A stretch of DNA of 36,639 nt from Flavobacteriales bacterium (GCA_947474675.1 CANJKA010000029.1:1-36639); one strand, 5' to 3'. Counted from the first letter of the stretch, positions 8,630 through 18,580 are shown. Notes: generated from the letters alone by a model not told the origin. Numbers and translations are program-made.

Positions 8630-11254
8630 ATGTGGCGTAAATTTGCAAGTTTAATATTAAAGAATCGTCTTTTTATCTTATCAATTATTGCTATTTTAAC
8701 AGTGTTTTTTGGCTATTATGCCGTAAATCATTTAAAAATTGACAATAGATATGGTAACACTTTACCAAAAGATTCTCCTGCACAGCATGAATATTTAAAA
8801 TTCAAATCACAATTTGGTGAAGACGGTTCTACTTTAGTAATCGCTGTTAAAACCAAAGATCTTTATACAGAGAAAAAATTCGCAAAATGGAAAGAACTAG
8901 GTGATTCCATCTTAAAATATGATGGCGTTCAAAACGTAGTTTCCGAAGCAACACTTTTCACAATTCGAAACAATGTTAAAGAAAATCGTTTTGATTTAAG
9001 TCGAATTTTTTCTGATACTACTTTTAAAGAAAAAAGCATTGATTCAATCAATCGAGAAATTAAAAGTAATCCAATATACGCTAATTTACTCTACAACGAA
9101 AAAACGCATGTTTCATTGATTCTAGTTGGAATGAATGAGAAATTTATTGGGGATAAAAAGAAATCTAAAGTTGTTTTTAAAATTGAAGAACTAGCCGCAA
9201 AATATGAAAAGTATTTTGGTAAAGTACATTTTGCAGGACTACCACACATGCGCGTTGTAGTTGGTAAGAGAATTATCAGTGAAATGTATATTTTCTTAGC
9301 CCTTTCTATCTTAGCTTCCTCGATATTACTGTATATATTCTTTAGATCATTTAGAGTTGTCATGCAATGTAACATAGTCGTATTCGTCTCTGTAATTTGG
9401 GCACTTGGGAGTATAGGATTGTGTGGATTTAATCTTTCTATAATGATGGCTTTAATACCACCATTAATGATTGTTATTGGCGTACCAAACTGTGTGTTCT
9501 TAGTCACGAGATATCATCAAGAATTAGTAAAGCACGGCAATAAAATAAAAGCTTTGTACACGATGATTCGCAGAATTGGAGCCGTTACTTTTCTTACAAA
9601 TCTTACGACAGCCGTTGGTTTTTGTACATTCACAAGTTCAGAAAAACTAGCAGAATTTGGAATTATCTCCTCCATAAACATCATGGTGGTTTTTGTTCTA
9701 TCGATCTGTATTATTCCAATTTTAGCTTCATTTACGAGTAAACCTAAAGAAAAGCACCTGAAACATTTATACCGTGTTTATTCTCAAGGATTCATTGAAA
9801 AGATAGTTCACCTAGTTACTTTTAAAAGACCTTTAATTTATATTTCATCTCTTATTTTAGTTGTTTTCAGCGTCTATGGAATGACTAAAATAAAAGCAAC
9901 AGGTAATTTAACAGGAGATTTACCTAAAGATGATCCTATTTTAAAAGATTTAAAATTTGTTGAAAAAAGTTTTGGAGGAGCAATTCCTTTTGAAATGACG
10001 ATAAATTACAAAAAACCAGCAAGACTTTTTAAACAAGAAACTTTAAGAAAAGTTGAAGAAATTCAAGAAAGTTTTGGAAAAGATACTTTATTTTCTAAAA
10101 GTTTATCTCTGGTTGATTTTATAAAAGTCATTAATATGGCTTATTATTCAAACAATCCAGATCAATATAAAATCATTCAAAACAAAGATAAGTTAAGATT
10201 GAAAAAATATATCGATAAATTTGATTTGAGCAATAATGCAGGGAACCTTTCATTAAAAGAACTGGTAGATACAACGAATACAACTCTGAGAATTAGAACT
10301 CAAATGAAAGACATAGGATCATACGAAGTGGCGACTAAAGTTGATTCTCTCATTGTGAAAATAGATTCTATTTTAAATCCTGACAAAAGTGAAATTGAAA
10401 GACTATATGCTAAAGTATTGAAAGGAAAAAAATCATATATCGATTCAATTATTTACACATATCCGTCAATTTACAATGGGGTAACTGCAATCATAAGTAA
10501 TGGGAATACTGATTTGCAACTTGCTTTTGATATGGACCCTGATAAAATCAAAAAATATATAAATAAAAAAGGATTTGATAAAAAACTAAGAAAAGCAATA
10601 GATGATGAATATTATGATTTAGTATTTACAGGGACATCTGTAGTCGCTTCAGCTGGAACAAAATACTTATTTATCAGTTTATTACAAAGTTTAGCTTTTG
10701 CAATATTGTCAATTTCTTTGTTAATGGCTTTCCTTTTTAAATCACTAAGAATTATTGTCATCTCAATGATTCCTAATATAATTCCTCTACTATTTACTGC
10801 TGGTATTATGGGGTATTTTGAGGTTCCTCTAAAACCTTCTACTCTTTTAGTATTTGGTATAGCCCTAGGAATTACTGTTGATAACGCCATTCTTTTTCTC
10901 GCAAAATATCGACAAGAATTGAAAATGCATAATTGGGATATTAAACAAGCAATTCTACTTTCATTAAGAGAAACTGGTTTAGGTATATTTTATACTTCTA
11001 TGATTTTATTCTTTGGATTTATTATGTTTGTTTTCTCTCAATTTGGAGGTACAAAAGCATTAGGTATGTTGGTATCCTTAACAATAATGGTTGGAATGGC
11101 AACAAATTTAATTATTCTACCTGCCCTATTATTAAGCTTAGAAAAATTGGTGACAACAAAATCGTTTGATGAACCCTATTTTGATATATATGATGAAGAA
11201 GAAGATATTGAATTAGATAATCTTCAAATTGAAACAATTGAAAAAACAATATAA
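8630..11254 (+). CDS. RND-superfamily transporter (MMPL / HAE3-like permease)
   Basis: This 874-aa inner-membrane transporter of the RND superfamily, MMPL/Patched-like branch, probably exports hydrophobic or lipid substrates. It has the duplicated layout of one helix, a large periplasmic domain and five helices. TM1 is at about 13-33 and the first bundle at about 215-370. A second single helix is near 402-420 and the second bundle lies at about 672-860. The N-terminal half has [17 protein letters not shown] and the second half [18 protein letters not shown], so the acidic residue of the helix-4 motif is Asn in the first copy and Asp in the second. The C-terminal tail is acidic. It is the first gene of an operon: rfbA begins 2 nt after its stop and a polyprenyl synthetase follows at once. 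No membrane-fusion or outer-membrane partner is adjacent. The substrate is unknown. Confidence 0.88.
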   Translation: MWRKFASLILKNRLFILSIIAILTVFFGYYAVNHLKIDNRYGNTLPKDSPAQHEYLKFKSQFGEDGSTLVIAVKTKDLYTEKKFAKWKELGDSILKYDGVQNVVSEATLFTIRNNVKENRFDLSRIFSDTTFKEKSIDSINREIKSNPIYANLLYNEKTHVSLILVGMNEKFIGDKKKSKVVFKIEELAAKYEKYFGKVHFAGLPHMRVVVGKRIISEMYIFLALSILASSILLYIFFRSFRVVMQCNIVVFVSVIWALGSIGLCGFNLSIMMALIPPLMIVIGVPNCVFLVTRYHQELVKHGNKIKALYTMIRRIGAVTFLTNLTTAVGFCTFTSSEKLAEFGIISSINIMVVFVLSICIIPILASFTSKPKEKHLKHLYRVYSQGFIEKIVHLVTFKRPLIYISSLILVVFSVYGMTKIKATGNLTGDLPKDDPILKDLKFVEKSFGGAIPFEMTINYKKPARLFKQETLRKVEEIQESFGKDTLFSKSLSLVDFIKVINMAYYSNNPDQYKIIQNKDKLRLKKYIDKFDLSNNAGNLSLKELVDTTNTTLRIRTQMKDIGSYEVATKVDSLIVKIDSILNPDKSEIERLYAKVLKGKKSYIDSIIYTYPSIYNGVTAIISNGNTDLQLAFDMDPDKIKKYINKKGFDKKLRKAIDDEYYDLVFTGTSVVASAGTKYLFISLLQSLAFAILSISLLMAFLFKSLRIIVISMIPNIIPLLFTAGIMGYFEVPLKPSTLLVFGIALGITVDNAILFLAKYRQELKMHNWDIKQAILLSLRETGLGIFYTSMILFFGFIMFVFSQFGGTKALGMLVSLTIMVGMATNLIILPALLLSLEKLVTTKSFDEPYFDIYDEEEDIELDNLQIETIEKTI

Positions 11255-11256
11255 TT

Positions 11257-12117
11257 ATGAAAGGAATTATTTTAGCAGGAGGATCGGGAACACGTTTACA
11301 CCCTTTAACATTAGCGGTCAGTAAACAATTAATGCCTGTTTACGACAAACCTATGATTTACTATCCTTTATCCGTATTAATGAGTGCTGGTATTAGTGAG
11401 ATTTTAATCATTTCAACTCCACATGATTTACCTCATTTTAAAAAACTATTAGGTGACGGTTCAAGTTTAGGATGTGATTTTCAATATGCAGAACAACCCT
11501 TACCAAACGGATTAGCTCAAGCATTTGTTATTGGTGAGGAATTTATTGGAGAAGATAAAGTTGCTTTAATTTTAGGAGATAATATATTCTATGGTGTAGG
11601 AATGGGGAATTTGTTAAAAGAAAATGCTGAATCTACTGGAGGTGTAGTATATGCTTATCATGTGAATGATCCTGAAAGATATGGAGTTGTAGAATTTGAT
11701 GAAAATATGAAAGCAATTTCTATTGAAGAAAAACCAGAAAAACCTAAATCAAATTATGCTGTACCTGGACTGTATTTTTATGATAACGATGTAGTTGAGA
11801 TAGCTAAAAACTTAAAACCCTCTGCAAGAGGAGAATATGAAATCACTGATGTAAATGCTGAATATTTAAGAAGAGATCAATTAAAAGTTGCGATATTAAA
11901 TAGAGGAACTGCATGGTTAGATACAGGAACATTTGCTTCATTAATGCAAGCTGGTCAATTTGTTCAAGTAATTGAGGAACGTCAAGGTTTAAAAATCGGT
12001 TGTATCGAAGAGATAGCATATAGAAATGGGTATATTTCAAAAGAACAATTAATTGAATTAGCAAAGCCGCTTGTTAAAAGTGGTTATGGTTCGTATTTAA
12101 TGAACATGGTTAAATAA
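11257..12117 (+). CDS. rfbA: Glucose-1-phosphate thymidylyltransferase
   Basis: This cytoplasmic nucleotidyltransferase joins dTTP and glucose-1-phosphate to give dTDP-glucose, the first step towards dTDP-rhamnose and other deoxysugars of surface polysaccharides. The 286 aa are full length. The signature [11 protein letters not shown] is at residues 8-18, followed by [17 protein letters not shown], the metal/nucleotide region [10 protein letters not shown], and [10 protein letters not shown] near residue 220. It starts 2 nt after the RND gene and its stop is followed directly by the ATG of the polyprenyl synthetase, so the three genes are surely one transcript. The usual partners rmlB, rmlC and rmlD are not in the window. 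A short-form RmlA (RffH/RmlA2) naming is possible, but the reaction is the same. Confidence 0.95.
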   Translation: MKGIILAGGSGTRLHPLTLAVSKQLMPVYDKPMIYYPLSVLMSAGISEILIISTPHDLPHFKKLLGDGSSLGCDFQYAEQPLPNGLAQAFVIGEEFIGEDKVALILGDNIFYGVGMGNLLKENAESTGGVVYAYHVNDPERYGVVEFDENMKAISIEEKPEKPKSNYAVPGLYFYDNDVVEIAKNLKPSARGEYEITDVNAEYLRRDQLKVAILNRGTAWLDTGTFASLMQAGQFVQVIEERQGLKIGCIEEIAYRNGYISKEQLIELAKPLVKSGYGSYLMNMVK

Positions 12118-13086
12118 ATGCAAGATCTAATTCATTACTCAAAAAAGATCGAAGAAGAAATAATAAAAATTGATTTCCCTTCTAATCCTAGTAATCTATA
12201 TGATCCATTACGTTATTTCCTAGCGATAGGTGGTAAAAGAATGAGGCCTATTTTAACGTTAATGGGGGCGGAAGCTTTTGGATCAACTCTAGAAAAAGCT
12301 TTACCTTCAGCTATGGCTGTTGAGTTATTTCATAATTTCTCATTGATTCATGATGACATAATGGATGAAGCTCCGATACGTAGAGGTCAGGAAACTGTTC
12401 ATACTAAATGGAATTCAAATATAGCAATCCTTTCTGGTGATGTTTTACTCGTTAAAGCATATCAAATGCTTGCGAAACAAGATGCTTCTGTTATGTCAGA
12501 TCTTTTAAACGTATTCAACGCTACTGCTGTTGAAGTCTGTGAAGGTCAACAATTTGACATGGATTATGAAAGTCGAAATGATGTTTCTATCGATGAATAT
12601 ATAGAAATGATTCGTTTAAAAACATCTGTTCTACTTGGCTGTGCTTTAGAAATGGGGGCAATAATAGCAGAAGCTTCTAAACAAAATAGAGAACTAATTT
12701 ATGAATTTGGTCAACATATTGGTATTGCGTTTCAAATTCAAGATGATATTTTAGATTTATACGCTGATCCAGATAAATTTGGAAAACAAGTTGGAGGAGA
12801 TGTACTTTCTAACAAGAAAACGTTACTTCTTTTAAAGGCTTATGAACTTTCAAACTCTACTCAAAAAGAGGAATTAGAAACATTGTATAACGAGAAAGAT
12901 CCCGATTTGAAAGTTTCTACTGTTCGTAAGTATTTTAATTCAATAGGGGTTCGTGATGCATGTAAAGAAATAATGGATACACACTACTCTATAGCTAAAG
13001 AAGCATTATACAAAATAAATATTCCAATAGAGAAGAAAGATCCATTATTACAATTAGCAGCTTTTCTGATGGAAAGAGAAGTTTAA
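12118..13086 (+). CDS. Polyprenyl (isoprenyl diphosphate) synthetase family protein
   Basis: This trans-type isoprenyl diphosphate synthase adds isopentenyl diphosphate to an allylic diphosphate to build the chain for quinones, carotenoids or carrier lipids. The 322-aa sequence has both aspartate-rich motifs, DDIMD at 79-83 (in SLIHDDIMDEAPIRRG) and DDILD at 209-213 (in FQIQDDILDLY). It also has GGKRMRP near residue 40, which helps bind the diphosphate, and GKQVGGD after the second motif. The first motif lacks the two-residue insertion of bacterial farnesyl synthases, and Phe74 lies five residues before it. The product length cannot be fixed from this. It is the last gene of the operon, starting directly after the rfbA stop codon, and a hairpin terminator follows. 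Confidence 0.93.
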   Translation: MQDLIHYSKKIEEEIIKIDFPSNPSNLYDPLRYFLAIGGKRMRPILTLMGAEAFGSTLEKALPSAMAVELFHNFSLIHDDIMDEAPIRRGQETVHTKWNSNIAILSGDVLLVKAYQMLAKQDASVMSDLLNVFNATAVEVCEGQQFDMDYESRNDVSIDEYIEMIRLKTSVLLGCALEMGAIIAEASKQNRELIYEFGQHIGIAFQIQDDILDLYADPDKFGKQVGGDVLSNKKTLLLLKAYELSNSTQKEELETLYNEKDPDLKVSTVRKYFNSIGVRDACKEIMDTHYSIAKEALYKINIPIEKKDPLLQLAAFLMEREV

Positions 13087-13129
13087 ATTAAGGTCTTTAA
13101 AAGTATAACCCTATTATTTCTTAAAATTC

Positions 13130-13165
13130 AAAAGGAAAGATTTATAAAATTAAATCTTTCCTTTT
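13130..13165. terminator. Strong hairpin between convergent operons, overlapping the SDR stop
   Basis: AAAAGGAAAGATTT (13130-13143) pairs perfectly with AAATCTTTCCTTTT (13152-13165) around an 8-nt loop. It works as a terminator for the polyprenyl synthetase operon (+). Its right arm encodes the last codons and stop of the SDR gene on the minus strand. Confidence 0.8.
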
Positions 13166-14148
13166 ACTGCGTTTTCAACCATTTCTTCTAGCGAATGGAA
13201 TTTATAATTCAAGGCTTTCGTAATTTTGGAATTGTCATAAACAGTTGTTCCAAAAGCACTTCTAGCAGTTTCTCTTGTAATGGCGGATTTTTTACCAATT
13301 AATTTAGTAAACAACCAAATAAAACGCCAAGTCAATCCCATTAGCCATGGTTTTATTAAAATAGACGGCGATTTTTTATTTAGATTCAACGCAATCTGGT
13401 CAAATAACTTTTTAAAGCTCGTGTTTTCACCAATACACAGAAAACGTTCATTTTTAATCGTACTTTTCATTAATTGAACCATAATACTTGACACATCACG
13501 AACATCAACAAAAGCATTTGCTCCATTCGTGTAGAATTTCAATCCTCCAGATATCGTTTTAAAGATCGTTAAAGAGCTTTCATTCCAGTCTCCAGCACCA
13601 ATTATAACACATGGATTTACAATCACGACATCTAATCCTTCTTCAACTCCTCGCCAAACTTCTTTTTCAGCTGAATATTTTGAAATAGAATAGCCAGATG
13701 TCGTTGGTGATTGCTTCCATTTCGTTTCTTCCGAAATAATTAATTCTCCCTCACCACCTATTGCTGCAGTTGAACTGACATAACATAATTTTAAAACATT
13801 ATTTTCCAAACATGAATTAACAACATTGGCTGTTCCTTGTCTGTTTGTTTTCATCATATCATAGAAATCAGTTTTATGGAAAGAAACAATCGCTGCACAA
13901 TGATATACATATTGACATCCAATCATTTCTTCATGTAAACTCACAACATCCAAAACATCACATTCAACCCAAATAATTAAATCAAACCGTTTTTGGCCAT
14001 TAATTGAATCGTAAAATTTAAAGATTTTAAGGACATTTTCACATTTCTTTTTATTCCTATAAAGAGCTTTTATAGGCGTTCCTTGTTCCGTCAAATTAAA
14101 AAGCAAATGACTGCCTAATAATCCTGTTCCACCTGTTACTAAAATCAT
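13150..14148 (-). CDS. NAD(P)-dependent epimerase/dehydratase family protein (extended SDR)
   Basis: This 332-aa Rossmann-fold enzyme belongs to the extended short-chain dehydrogenase/reductase group and resembles dihydroflavonol-4-reductase-like proteins. The nucleotide-binding motif TGGTGLLG is at residues 5-12. The acidic VECDVLD near 61-67 and HCAAIVSFHK follow. SSTAAIGG sits near 125-132, and the catalytic pair is Tyr153/Lys157 in SGYSISKYSAEKE. Substrate specificity is not readable, and candidates include NDP-sugars, 3-beta-hydroxysterol-like or ketone substrates. It lies 22 nt downstream of the M42 peptidase gene and is probably co-transcribed with it. Its 3' end overlaps a convergent terminator hairpin. 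Confidence 0.85.
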   Translation of the reverse strand: MILVTGGTGLLGSHLLFNLTEQGTPIKALYRNKKKCENVLKIFKFYDSINGQKRFDLIIWVECDVLDVVSLHEEMIGCQYVYHCAAIVSFHKTDFYDMMKTNRQGTANVVNSCLENNVLKLCYVSSTAAIGGEGELIISEETKWKQSPTTSGYSISKYSAEKEVWRGVEEGLDVVIVNPCVIIGAGDWNESSLTIFKTISGGLKFYTNGANAFVDVRDVSSIMVQLMKSTIKNERFLCIGENTSFKKLFDQIALNLNKKSPSILIKPWLMGLTWRFIWLFTKLIGKKSAITRETARSAFGTTVYDNSKITKALNYKFHSLEEMVENAVKGKI

Positions 14149-14170
14149 AAATTTCTTAATTTAAATGAGA

Positions 14171-15223
14171 TTATTTAAAATCCCAATTATAAGTATCTAA
14201 TTCACTAACACAAGCTGTCAATAAATCAATACTTCCCCTGATATCATCTTTATTTGCCATTTCTATTACTTGATGTAAATGACGAGTCGGAATAGAAACA
14301 GCTCCTGCAATCGAACCACCTTCAACCATTCTTTGAATTCCAGCAGTATCAGTTCCTCCGGCTGTTAGAATTTCTGGTTGCCATTTAATAGCATGTTTAT
14401 CAGCTGTTTTTTTCATATAATCTACCATTCTATAATCGCAAATCGTTGAAGCATCCATGATTTTAATAGCTGTTCCTTCTCCTAATTTTGTAATCATTTC
14501 ATGAGCTGCTGCTCCTGGTAAATCAAAGGCAATTGTAGTATCTAAGCCAAATCCAAAATCAGGTTTAATTTTTAAAGCAGCAACATTTGCACCTCTAATT
14601 CCAACCTCTTCTTGAACTGTAAAAACACCATAAATATCATATGGAACATCTTTTCCTTTCAATTCTTTGAACATTTCAATCAAGATAAAAACGGCTAAAC
14701 GGTTATCTAATGATTTTCCATTGACACAATTCCCCATTTCTATAAATTCACGTTCACGAGTAACAGGATTACCAATTTGAACCAATTCTTTTACTTCTTC
14801 GGGAGTCAATCCTGTATCAATAAAATAATCTGAAAGTACCGCAACTTTATTACGCTCGTCGGCAGTCATAACATGAATTGGTTTAGAAGCCATAACTCCT
14901 ATTATATCCTTTTTTCCATGAATAATAACTCGCTGAGCTGTTAAAGTTTTAGGATCAAATCCTCCTAAAGTATGAAAACGAATAAAACCTTTGTCGTCAA
15001 TATGTGTCACAATGAATCCAATTTCATCCATATGTGCACCAATCATCACTTTTTTACTTTCTTTTCCTCGTTTTATAGCATAGACATTTCCCATGTTGTC
15101 AACTTCTACTTCATCAACTAAATCTTTTAATTCTTCGATAACAAGTTCACGAACTTTTTGCTCAAAACCCGATGCTCCTGGAGTTGTACAAATTTTTGAA
15201 AGTAAGGCTGTGTTTATTGACAT
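14171..15223 (-). CDS. M42 family metallopeptidase (glutamyl/TET-type aminopeptidase)
   Basis: This cytoplasmic metal-dependent aminopeptidase of family M42 probably forms a large oligomer that trims peptides. The 350 aa match the family length. Di-metal ligands and catalytic residues are visible: His64 in GAHMDEIG, Asp173 in SLDNRLA, the Glu205-Glu206 pair in VQEEVGIRG, Asp228 in GLDTT and His317 in PTRHLHQ. TAGGTDTAG (287-295) is also characteristic. A glucanase (CelM) label is sometimes given to this family, but the peptidase residues argue against it. The SDR gene follows 22 nt downstream. Its apparent promoter lies 140 nt upstream and reaches into holB, which implies a long 5' leader. 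Confidence 0.93.
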   Translation of the reverse strand: MSINTALLSKICTTPGASGFEQKVRELVIEELKDLVDEVEVDNMGNVYAIKRGKESKKVMIGAHMDEIGFIVTHIDDKGFIRFHTLGGFDPKTLTAQRVIIHGKKDIIGVMASKPIHVMTADERNKVAVLSDYFIDTGLTPEEVKELVQIGNPVTREREFIEMGNCVNGKSLDNRLAVFILIEMFKELKGKDVPYDIYGVFTVQEEVGIRGANVAALKIKPDFGFGLDTTIAFDLPGAAAHEMITKLGEGTAIKIMDASTICDYRMVDYMKKTADKHAIKWQPEILTAGGTDTAGIQRMVEGGSIAGAVSIPTRHLHQVIEMANKDDIRGSIDLLTACVSELDTYNWDFK

Positions 15224-15363
15224 ATCTATAAATTTAAATATTATTTTAGTTTGAATTATTCAAGAATAGCTCTCATTTATAATTCTAAATTGAATTTTTA
15301 TTCCTAATTTTCTTCAAGAATGAGGATAAAAATAGGATTTTTAATCGAGAATGAAAAGTGGGT

Positions 15364-15393
15364 CAAATTTATACTTAATTTTAGGGCATGCAA
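15364..15393 (-). promoter_or_regulatory. Promoter of the M42 peptidase gene, overlapping the holB start
   Basis: On the minus strand TTG (15391-15393), a 19-nt spacer and TAAATTTG (15364-15371) match the Bacteroidota promoter. The -33 trinucleotide is codon 2 of holB on the other strand. The 5' leader of the M42 mRNA would be about 135 nt. Confidence 0.6.
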
Positions 15394-16506
15394 TTCAAAG
15401 ATGTAATCGGTCAAAAAGAATTAAAATCTCATTTAATTAAAGAGATTTTAGATGACAAAGTAAGTCATGCTCAATTATTTTTGGGTAATTCAGGATATGG
15501 TAGTTTACCTATGGCTTTAGCGTTTGTACAATATCTTTTTTGCGAAAACAAACAAGAAACAGATAGTTGTGGTGTTTGCCCATCGTGCAGAAAAACGATG
15601 GAATTACAACATCCTGACCTTCATTTTTCTTTTCCAGTTGTTCAGGCAATCAATAAAAAATCAGATGCTTTTTTGCCTGAATGGCGAACTCAAATTAAAG
15701 AGAAACCATATTTTGATTTAAACAGTTGGTTAAAACGAATTGACGAAAAAGGAAGAAAACCAATTATAGGAACGGAAGAAAGTCAAGAGATTATTAAGAA
15801 ACTAGGTTTAAAATCATACGAAGGCGGATATAAAGTAATGATTATTTGGATGGCTGAAGAGATGAATACTCAGTGTTCGAATAAATTATTGAAAATTTTA
15901 GAAGAGCCACCTGCAAAAACCCTTTTCATTTTAATTTGTGAAAATCAAGAATATATTCTTCAAACGATTATCTCAAGGACACAAATTGTCAAAATACCAA
16001 GAATTTCTTTAGAAGATTTAAGTCAACATTTGAAAACTGAATATAGAATGTCAGCTAGTTCAGCAGACAGTTTATCAGCAAGAGTTGATGGAGATTTCGT
16101 CGAATGTTTGGAAATGTTGGGTGATAGTCAAGAACAAGATGAAAATCGTGAATTATTCATCCAATTAATGCGCGTTTGTTATAAAAAAGACGTTGTTCCG
16201 ATGATGGATTGGGCTGAATCAATTTCTTCTTTAACAAAAGAAAAGCAAAAGATATTTATTCGTTATGCCTTACACATGTTTCGACAAAGTATGCTTCATA
16301 ATTATACGGGTAATCAATTAACAAAAGTTTCTGAAGAAGAAAATTCGTTCTTGAAAAAATTCTCAAAATTTATTACAGGGAATAATGTTTTTGATTTTAT
16401 GGAAACATTTGACAGTGCTCATTATCATATTGAAAGGAATGCACACCCTAAAATTCTTTTTACAAACATTTGCTTTAAAGTAATGAGATACATTCACGTT
16501 GCATAA
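15388..16506 (+). CDS. holB: DNA polymerase III subunit delta'
   Basis: This is the clamp-loader subunit delta', an AAA+ protein that helps load the beta sliding clamp during replication. The 372 aa begin with the typical FKDVIGQKELKSHL. The P-loop position reads GNSGYGSL (33-40) with no Lys, as expected for delta', which does not hydrolyse ATP; this argues against gamma/tau. A zinc module is formed by Cys52, Cys61, Cys64 and Cys67. SNKLLKILEEPP and SRTQIVKIP are clamp-loader signatures. It is divergent from the M42 gene. A TAATTTTA (7 of 8 bases of a -7 element) ends only 4 nt before the ATG, so its message may also have little or no leader. A terminator hairpin spans the stop codon. Confidence 0.92.
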   Translation: MQFKDVIGQKELKSHLIKEILDDKVSHAQLFLGNSGYGSLPMALAFVQYLFCENKQETDSCGVCPSCRKTMELQHPDLHFSFPVVQAINKKSDAFLPEWRTQIKEKPYFDLNSWLKRIDEKGRKPIIGTEESQEIIKKLGLKSYEGGYKVMIIWMAEEMNTQCSNKLLKILEEPPAKTLFILICENQEYILQTIISRTQIVKIPRISLEDLSQHLKTEYRMSASSADSLSARVDGDFVECLEMLGDSQEQDENRELFIQLMRVCYKKDVVPMMDWAESISSLTKEKQKIFIRYALHMFRQSMLHNYTGNQLTKVSEEENSFLKKFSKFITGNNVFDFMETFDSAHYHIERNAHPKILFTNICFKVMRYIHVA

Positions 16507-16520
16507 ACATGAATGTATCT
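16486..16520 (+). terminator. Terminator hairpin spanning the holB stop codon
   Basis: AGATACATTCA (16486-16496) pairs with TGAATGTATCT (16510-16520), extended by GTT/AAC past one mismatch, and is followed by TTT. The left arm is coding sequence of holB. There is no T run on the minus side, so it probably serves holB only. Confidence 0.65.
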
Positions 16521-16528
16521 TTTAAGAT

Positions 16529-18433
16529 TTATCTTATTAGATGAACAAATTCCTGTCCTTCAATAATTTTTCCATTTATACCAGTTGCTTTATATTTGTA
16601 AAAGTAAACTCCATCTGGTAATTTTTCACCATTATAAGTCCCATCCCATTTAGGATTTACACTAACTTCCCCATATACAATTACCCCCCAACGATCAACA
16701 ATTGTCATCTCAATCTGTTTAACATTTTGAATTTTTAAATGAAATTGATCATTCACCCCATCTCCATTCGGTGTAAATATATTTGTTGGATCTAAAACTG
16801 GTTCATCAACAACATAAACAGTTTTATAGGCTGTATCACTGCATAAACCAGCAAAAGCAATTAACTGAATCGTATATTCTCCTGAAAGAGGATAATCACT
16901 TGATTGATTTGATAAATCTGATGAAGTAGTTGTCATTCCATTATCAAAATTCCAAGCATAATTTGTCGCATTTGTACTTGAATTAAAGAACACAAAAGAA
17001 GTCGGAGCACTTCCAGAATCATTTAGCGTACTAATAATTGCTTGTGGCGGATTGAGAACACTTACAAAAACGCTATCTTTAATAACACACTGATCATCTT
17101 CTAATGTCATAACATACCATCCAGAAGAAATGTTATTATAAGTAGCTGTATGAACCGTATCTGTAACATTTGGACTAGGGCCAGTCCAAGAATAAATAGC
17201 TGGTCCAATATTCCCAACAGCTAAAGCAGTTGCAGAACCATCAGGCATACACGTTGCAGGAGTTGAACTCAAAACCATTTTTATTGGATCAACAATATAA
17301 ACCCTTACAGAATCATAAAGCGTATCACCACATGGAGTAATAGTAAATACCATTAATTGGACTAATTCCGTTGGCTCAACAATTCCATCATTTATAGGAT
17401 TAATTGTAAATAATACAGTATCAACACCGATATTAAACACAACTGAATCAATATAATTTGATAAATCTGTCGTCAAATTAACATCACCTGAGGTTTGAAT
17501 ATGAAACACTTGCATAGTATCAAGAAAACTTAAAGGTCTTATAAATGAAATATCTATAGAAGAACATCCCTCTTCAATTGTTATAGAATCAATAACAGCC
17601 CCTAAGTTATTGGTCGCTTGCACTTTAATAACATCTGCACTAAAACTACCGCCTTTTAAAAAAACACCAGTATCATATGCTTGATCTCCAACATTAGAAA
17701 CTCCTAATTTCATGTGATAGGTTTGTCCACAAATTAAATGTGCACCAGCTTTCATAACTATAGAAGTCCCGTCATATTGAATTGAATTACCATAGGATAA
17801 ACCGCTCGTATTATCAACATAATAAGTCGCGTTATTAGTTGGATTCAAATTTAAAATCGAAATTGAAGTAGTTGTTCCAGGAAGAGTTGCAAGGTTTACA
17901 CCTCCATTTGAATAAGGTCCTGTAAAACCAGGTCCAGATAAAAAGAATCCAAACACATCGTAAAAAGATGCTCCAAAATCACTTGGATATTCTTCTGATC
18001 CAAAAAGATATTCAAAAGAAACAGAATCACCTGTTGCAACAAAATCAAATTCTAAAACAACACCATTAGTAATCGTATTAGGAGTAATAGCAGACATATC
18101 TGCATCAACAACAACAGAAGTCCCAGTAGAATTTGTTTGACTACTAGCATTATTAGGTCCAACCGCACCAATTCCAGCTCCAGAAGAGATTAAAACTCCG
18201 TCTGCAATTGGAAAAGAAGTACTTCCACTATTAAAATAAGTTGCATTTACTTGTGTAGATAATGCATTTACAGAAGATCCATTATATTTAATATTTGTAG
18301 CATTTACACCAGTACCTAAAAGTACATTTTGAATTAAATCTGAAGGTGTTTGAGTATTTGTGACTGAAATTTGAGAGCTTAAACTAAATGTTAAGAAAAT
18401 CACAAAGAGAGAGTTTATAGTTTTTATTTTCAT
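16529..18433 (-). CDS. Choice-of-anchor L / PKD protein with T9SS type B (gliding-associated) C-terminal domain
   Basis: This 634-aa protein is predicted to be surface-exposed or secreted through the type IX system. A signal peptide covers about 1-20 (ending LSSQ). A choice-of-anchor-L domain follows at about 25-270, with TPSDLIQNVLLG, DGVLISSGAG, EFDFVATGDSVSFEYLFGSEEYP, DVFGFFLSGPG and TGVFLKGGSF. An Ig/SprB-like segment lies at about 385-460, a PKD-like domain at about 463-545 (NATNYAWNFDNG), and the CHU_C / gliding motility-associated sorting domain at the end (NIFTPNGDGVNDQF, IVDRWGVIVY, LPDGVYFYKYKA). It is a paralogue of the 891-aa neighbour but lacks that protein's three extra repeats. 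An adhesive or scaffold role is likely; no enzyme motif is seen. Confidence 0.9.
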   Translation of the reverse strand: MKIKTINSLFVIFLTFSLSSQISVTNTQTPSDLIQNVLLGTGVNATNIKYNGSSVNALSTQVNATYFNSGSTSFPIADGVLISSGAGIGAVGPNNASSQTNSTGTSVVVDADMSAITPNTITNGVVLEFDFVATGDSVSFEYLFGSEEYPSDFGASFYDVFGFFLSGPGFTGPYSNGGVNLATLPGTTTSISILNLNPTNNATYYVDNTSGLSYGNSIQYDGTSIVMKAGAHLICGQTYHMKLGVSNVGDQAYDTGVFLKGGSFSADVIKVQATNNLGAVIDSITIEEGCSSIDISFIRPLSFLDTMQVFHIQTSGDVNLTTDLSNYIDSVVFNIGVDTVLFTINPINDGIVEPTELVQLMVFTITPCGDTLYDSVRVYIVDPIKMVLSSTPATCMPDGSATALAVGNIGPAIYSWTGPSPNVTDTVHTATYNNISSGWYVMTLEDDQCVIKDSVFVSVLNPPQAIISTLNDSGSAPTSFVFFNSSTNATNYAWNFDNGMTTTSSDLSNQSSDYPLSGEYTIQLIAFAGLCSDTAYKTVYVVDEPVLDPTNIFTPNGDGVNDQFHLKIQNVKQIEMTIVDRWGVIVYGEVSVNPKWDGTYNGEKLPDGVYFYKYKATGINGKIIEGQEFVHLIR

Positions 18434-18455
18434 TTAAATATATTTTATCTAATAT

Positions 18456-18484
18456 CAGAGACGAAAATAGGTATATAAAGTTGC
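18456..18484 (-). promoter_or_regulatory. ECF-sigma-like promoter of the 634-aa surface protein
   Basis: On the minus strand GCAACTT (18478-18484), a 15-nt spacer and GTCTCTG (18456-18462) resemble ECF promoters (-35 with AAC, -10 with GTC). The 12-mer ATGCAACTTTAT and the GTCTnTGAT core recur ahead of the paralogous gene at 21306-21335. The distance from the -10 to the start codon is 22 nt. Confidence 0.55.
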
Positions 18485-18550
18485 ATGTTTTTATAAAAAA
18501 CTTAATTTATTTAAAAATTAAACAAAAAACAATTTAAATAACAAACTACA

Positions 18551-18580
18551 AAAGCCTGTAAATCAAGATTTACAGGCTTT
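18551..18580 (-). terminator. Terminator after the 891-aa surface protein gene
   Basis: AAAGCCTGTAAATC and GATTTACAGGCTTT are perfect 14-nt arms separated by 2 nt (effective loop about 4 nt), 17 nt past the stop codon. The minus-strand side ends in TTT. It lies between the two paralogous genes and separates their transcription. Confidence 0.8.

Noticed and set aside
14171..15223. M42 protein as an endoglucanase (CelM)
   Set aside because: The metal-binding and catalytic residues are those of aminopeptidases; the cellulase label is a historic misnaming.
15388..16506. holB as a defective clamp-loader gene, because the P-loop lacks Lys
   Set aside because: Delta' subunits normally lack a functional P-loop, and the zinc cysteines and other motifs are intact.
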